DNA of 64,000 nt from assembly GCA_022764465.1 (NCBI GenBank), contig JALERL010000015.1:1-64000 (forward strand), given 5' to 3'. The stretch's first letter is position 1. Each line of letters starts with the position of its first letter. This stretch comes from Lachnospiraceae bacterium. Lineage in GTDB: Bacteria; Bacillota; Clostridia; Lachnospirales; Lachnospiraceae. Below, piece after piece: positions 63,078 through 64,000 of this stretch. The position numbers were made by a program, and so were the translations under genes. The notes beneath the pieces were generated by a model. It did no database searches and had not been told where the DNA came from. It saw only the letters and a list, made by a program, of their open reading frames with translations.

Positions 63078-64000
63078 TTATAATGCCAGTAATGCAATCA
63101 GACAAAGGATTGCTGTTACGATCGAAAATACAGCAACCACTCTTGTCTCTGACCAGCCGCCAAGTTCAAAATGATGATGGATCGGTGCCATACGGAAAAT
63201 CCGCTTTCCACCGGTCTTTTTAAAGTAAGTTACCTGAATGATAACAGAAAGTACCTCTACTAAGTAGATCAGTCCGACGATCAGAATAAAGATCGGCATC
63301 TGAAGCATATATGCAGTACCTGCCACGAAACCGCCAAGTGCAAGTGAACCGGTATCACCCATAAAGACGCTCGCAGGGTATACATTAAACAGTAAGAATC
63401 CGGTCAACGCACCTACCACTGCACAGGTGATCGGTTCGATCCCGCTGTTCATTCCAACCGCTACAACCGAGAAGAAAGTCGCAACCATGATCGTCACGCT
63501 CGATGCGAGGCCATCTAATCCATCGGTAAAGTTTGTTCCGTTTACCGTTCCGATCACAACGAAAAACATCAGTGGAATTGCAACCCAGCCGATATCCCAG
63601 TACTTTCCACCGGAAAACGGAACTAACATTGCAAGGGATACACCGGAATATTTCCACATATATACGGCAAAGACCGCAGTTACAACAATCTGACAGAGCA
63701 TCTTCTGCCATGCTAACAATCCGTCTGATCTTCTTAATACTACCTTTAAATAATCATCTAAGAATCCGATCACACCAAATGCAACGGTTAAAAACAGGAT
63801 CGGGACAATCTTCGGATAGTCCTTAATATAGAAAAGACTCGTAATGATAATACTTGCCAAGATCATAAGTCCACCCATGGTCGGGGTTCCCATCTTCTTC
63901 TGATGTGACTCAAGTTCCTTACGTTCTGTCTGCCCTACCTTTAACTTTCTAAGGAACGGGATTACAACCGGTCCGAGCAATGCACTGATTGCAAATGATA
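63078..64000 (-). CDS. mraY: Phospho-N-acetylmuramoyl-pentapeptide-transferase (5' end outside window)
   Basis: About 307 codons, with many membrane helices and family motifs FLDDYLKVV, GTNFTDGLDGLA and MAPIHHHFE. It makes lipid I. The frame is open to 64000 and the visible N-terminus continues upstream of LGPVVIPFLRKLKVGQ, so the first residues lie beyond the window. It is the most upstream division/cell-wall gene here. Confidence 0.95.
   Translation of the reverse strand, partial: SFAISALLGPVVIPFLRKLKVGQTERKELESHQKKMGTPTMGGLMILASIIITSLFYIKDYPKIVPILFLTVAFGVIGFLDDYLKVVLRRSDGLLAWQKMLCQIVVTAVFAVYMWKYSGVSLAMLVPFSGGKYWDIGWVAIPLMFFVVIGTVNGTNFTDGLDGLASSVTIMVATFFSVVAVGMNSGIEPITCAVVGALTGFLLFNVYPASVFMGDTGSLALGGFVAGTAYMLQMPIFILIVGLIYLVEVLSVIIQVTYFKKTGGKRIFRMAPIHHHFELGGWSETRVVAVFSIVTAILCLIALLAL

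Noticed and set aside
1-64000. CRISPR arrays, tRNA/rRNA genes, prophage or IS elements
   Set aside because: None could be recognised by reading both strands; no transposase, integrase or regularly spaced repeats were found.

Overview
The window looks like chromosome of a motile, endospore-forming, low-to-medium GC Firmicute, most likely a Lachnospiraceae (Roseburia/Agathobacter/Eubacterium rectale-like). The reasons are a long Gram-positive flagellar operon, the sporulation genes sigE, sigG, sigK, spoIIGA and cotJABC, CodY, a T-box leader, and several protein families typical of gut Clostridia. The taxonomic call is inference; there is no rRNA gene to confirm it. No tRNA, rRNA, CRISPR array, prophage or transposase was seen.

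Layout. 1-17020 (all minus strand): one flagellar/chemotaxis operon read right to left, flgB-flgC-fliE-fliF-fliG-fliH-fliI-fliJ-motE-like-fliK-flgD-(TIGR02530-type)-flgE-motA-motB-fliL-fliM-fliY-cheY-fliO, leaving the window at the left end. 17172-24657: codY with its own promoter and terminator, topA, dprA, a comM-like ATPase, sigK, and a divergent RluA-type pseudouridine synthase. 24692-33063: trpS, a DUF5662 protein, a GH13 protein that seems to have lost its catalytic residues, a frameshifted HD-GYP gene, a DUF1292 protein, a UvrD-like helicase and gltX. 33193-36908: ferrous-iron uptake (feoA-feoB-small Cys-rich partner) and, divergently, the cotJABC spore-coat operon. 36963-43773: a four-gene minus-strand cassette of uncharacterised proteins (giant solenoid protein, Hsp70/actin-fold ATPase, TPR-like protein, coiled-coil membrane protein). 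This is the best candidate for an undescribed system. 43944-47005: an aminotransferase and a GntR-ABC transporter operon. 47101-49370: NfnAB-type NADPH/ferredoxin oxidoreductase. 49555-53389: a tryptophan-type ABC importer (trpXYZ-like) under a T-box leader whose specifier reads UGG, plus a small helical protein. 53404-64000: sigG, a metallo-beta-lactamase RNase-like protein, sigE-spoIIGA under a promoter carrying a Spo0A box, an inverted-repeat element, then ftsZ-ftsQ-ftsW-murD-mraY, with mraY cut by the right end.

The sequence-level signals worth most attention are the Hsp70-like cassette, the UGG T-box ahead of trpXYZ, the inactive-looking GH13 protein, the HD-GYP frameshift, a perfect terminator hidden inside the convergent helicase gene, the pro-less SigK with a SigK-type promoter, the Spo0A box at spoIIGA, and dispersed palindromic repeats near 53.0 kb and 58.2 kb.
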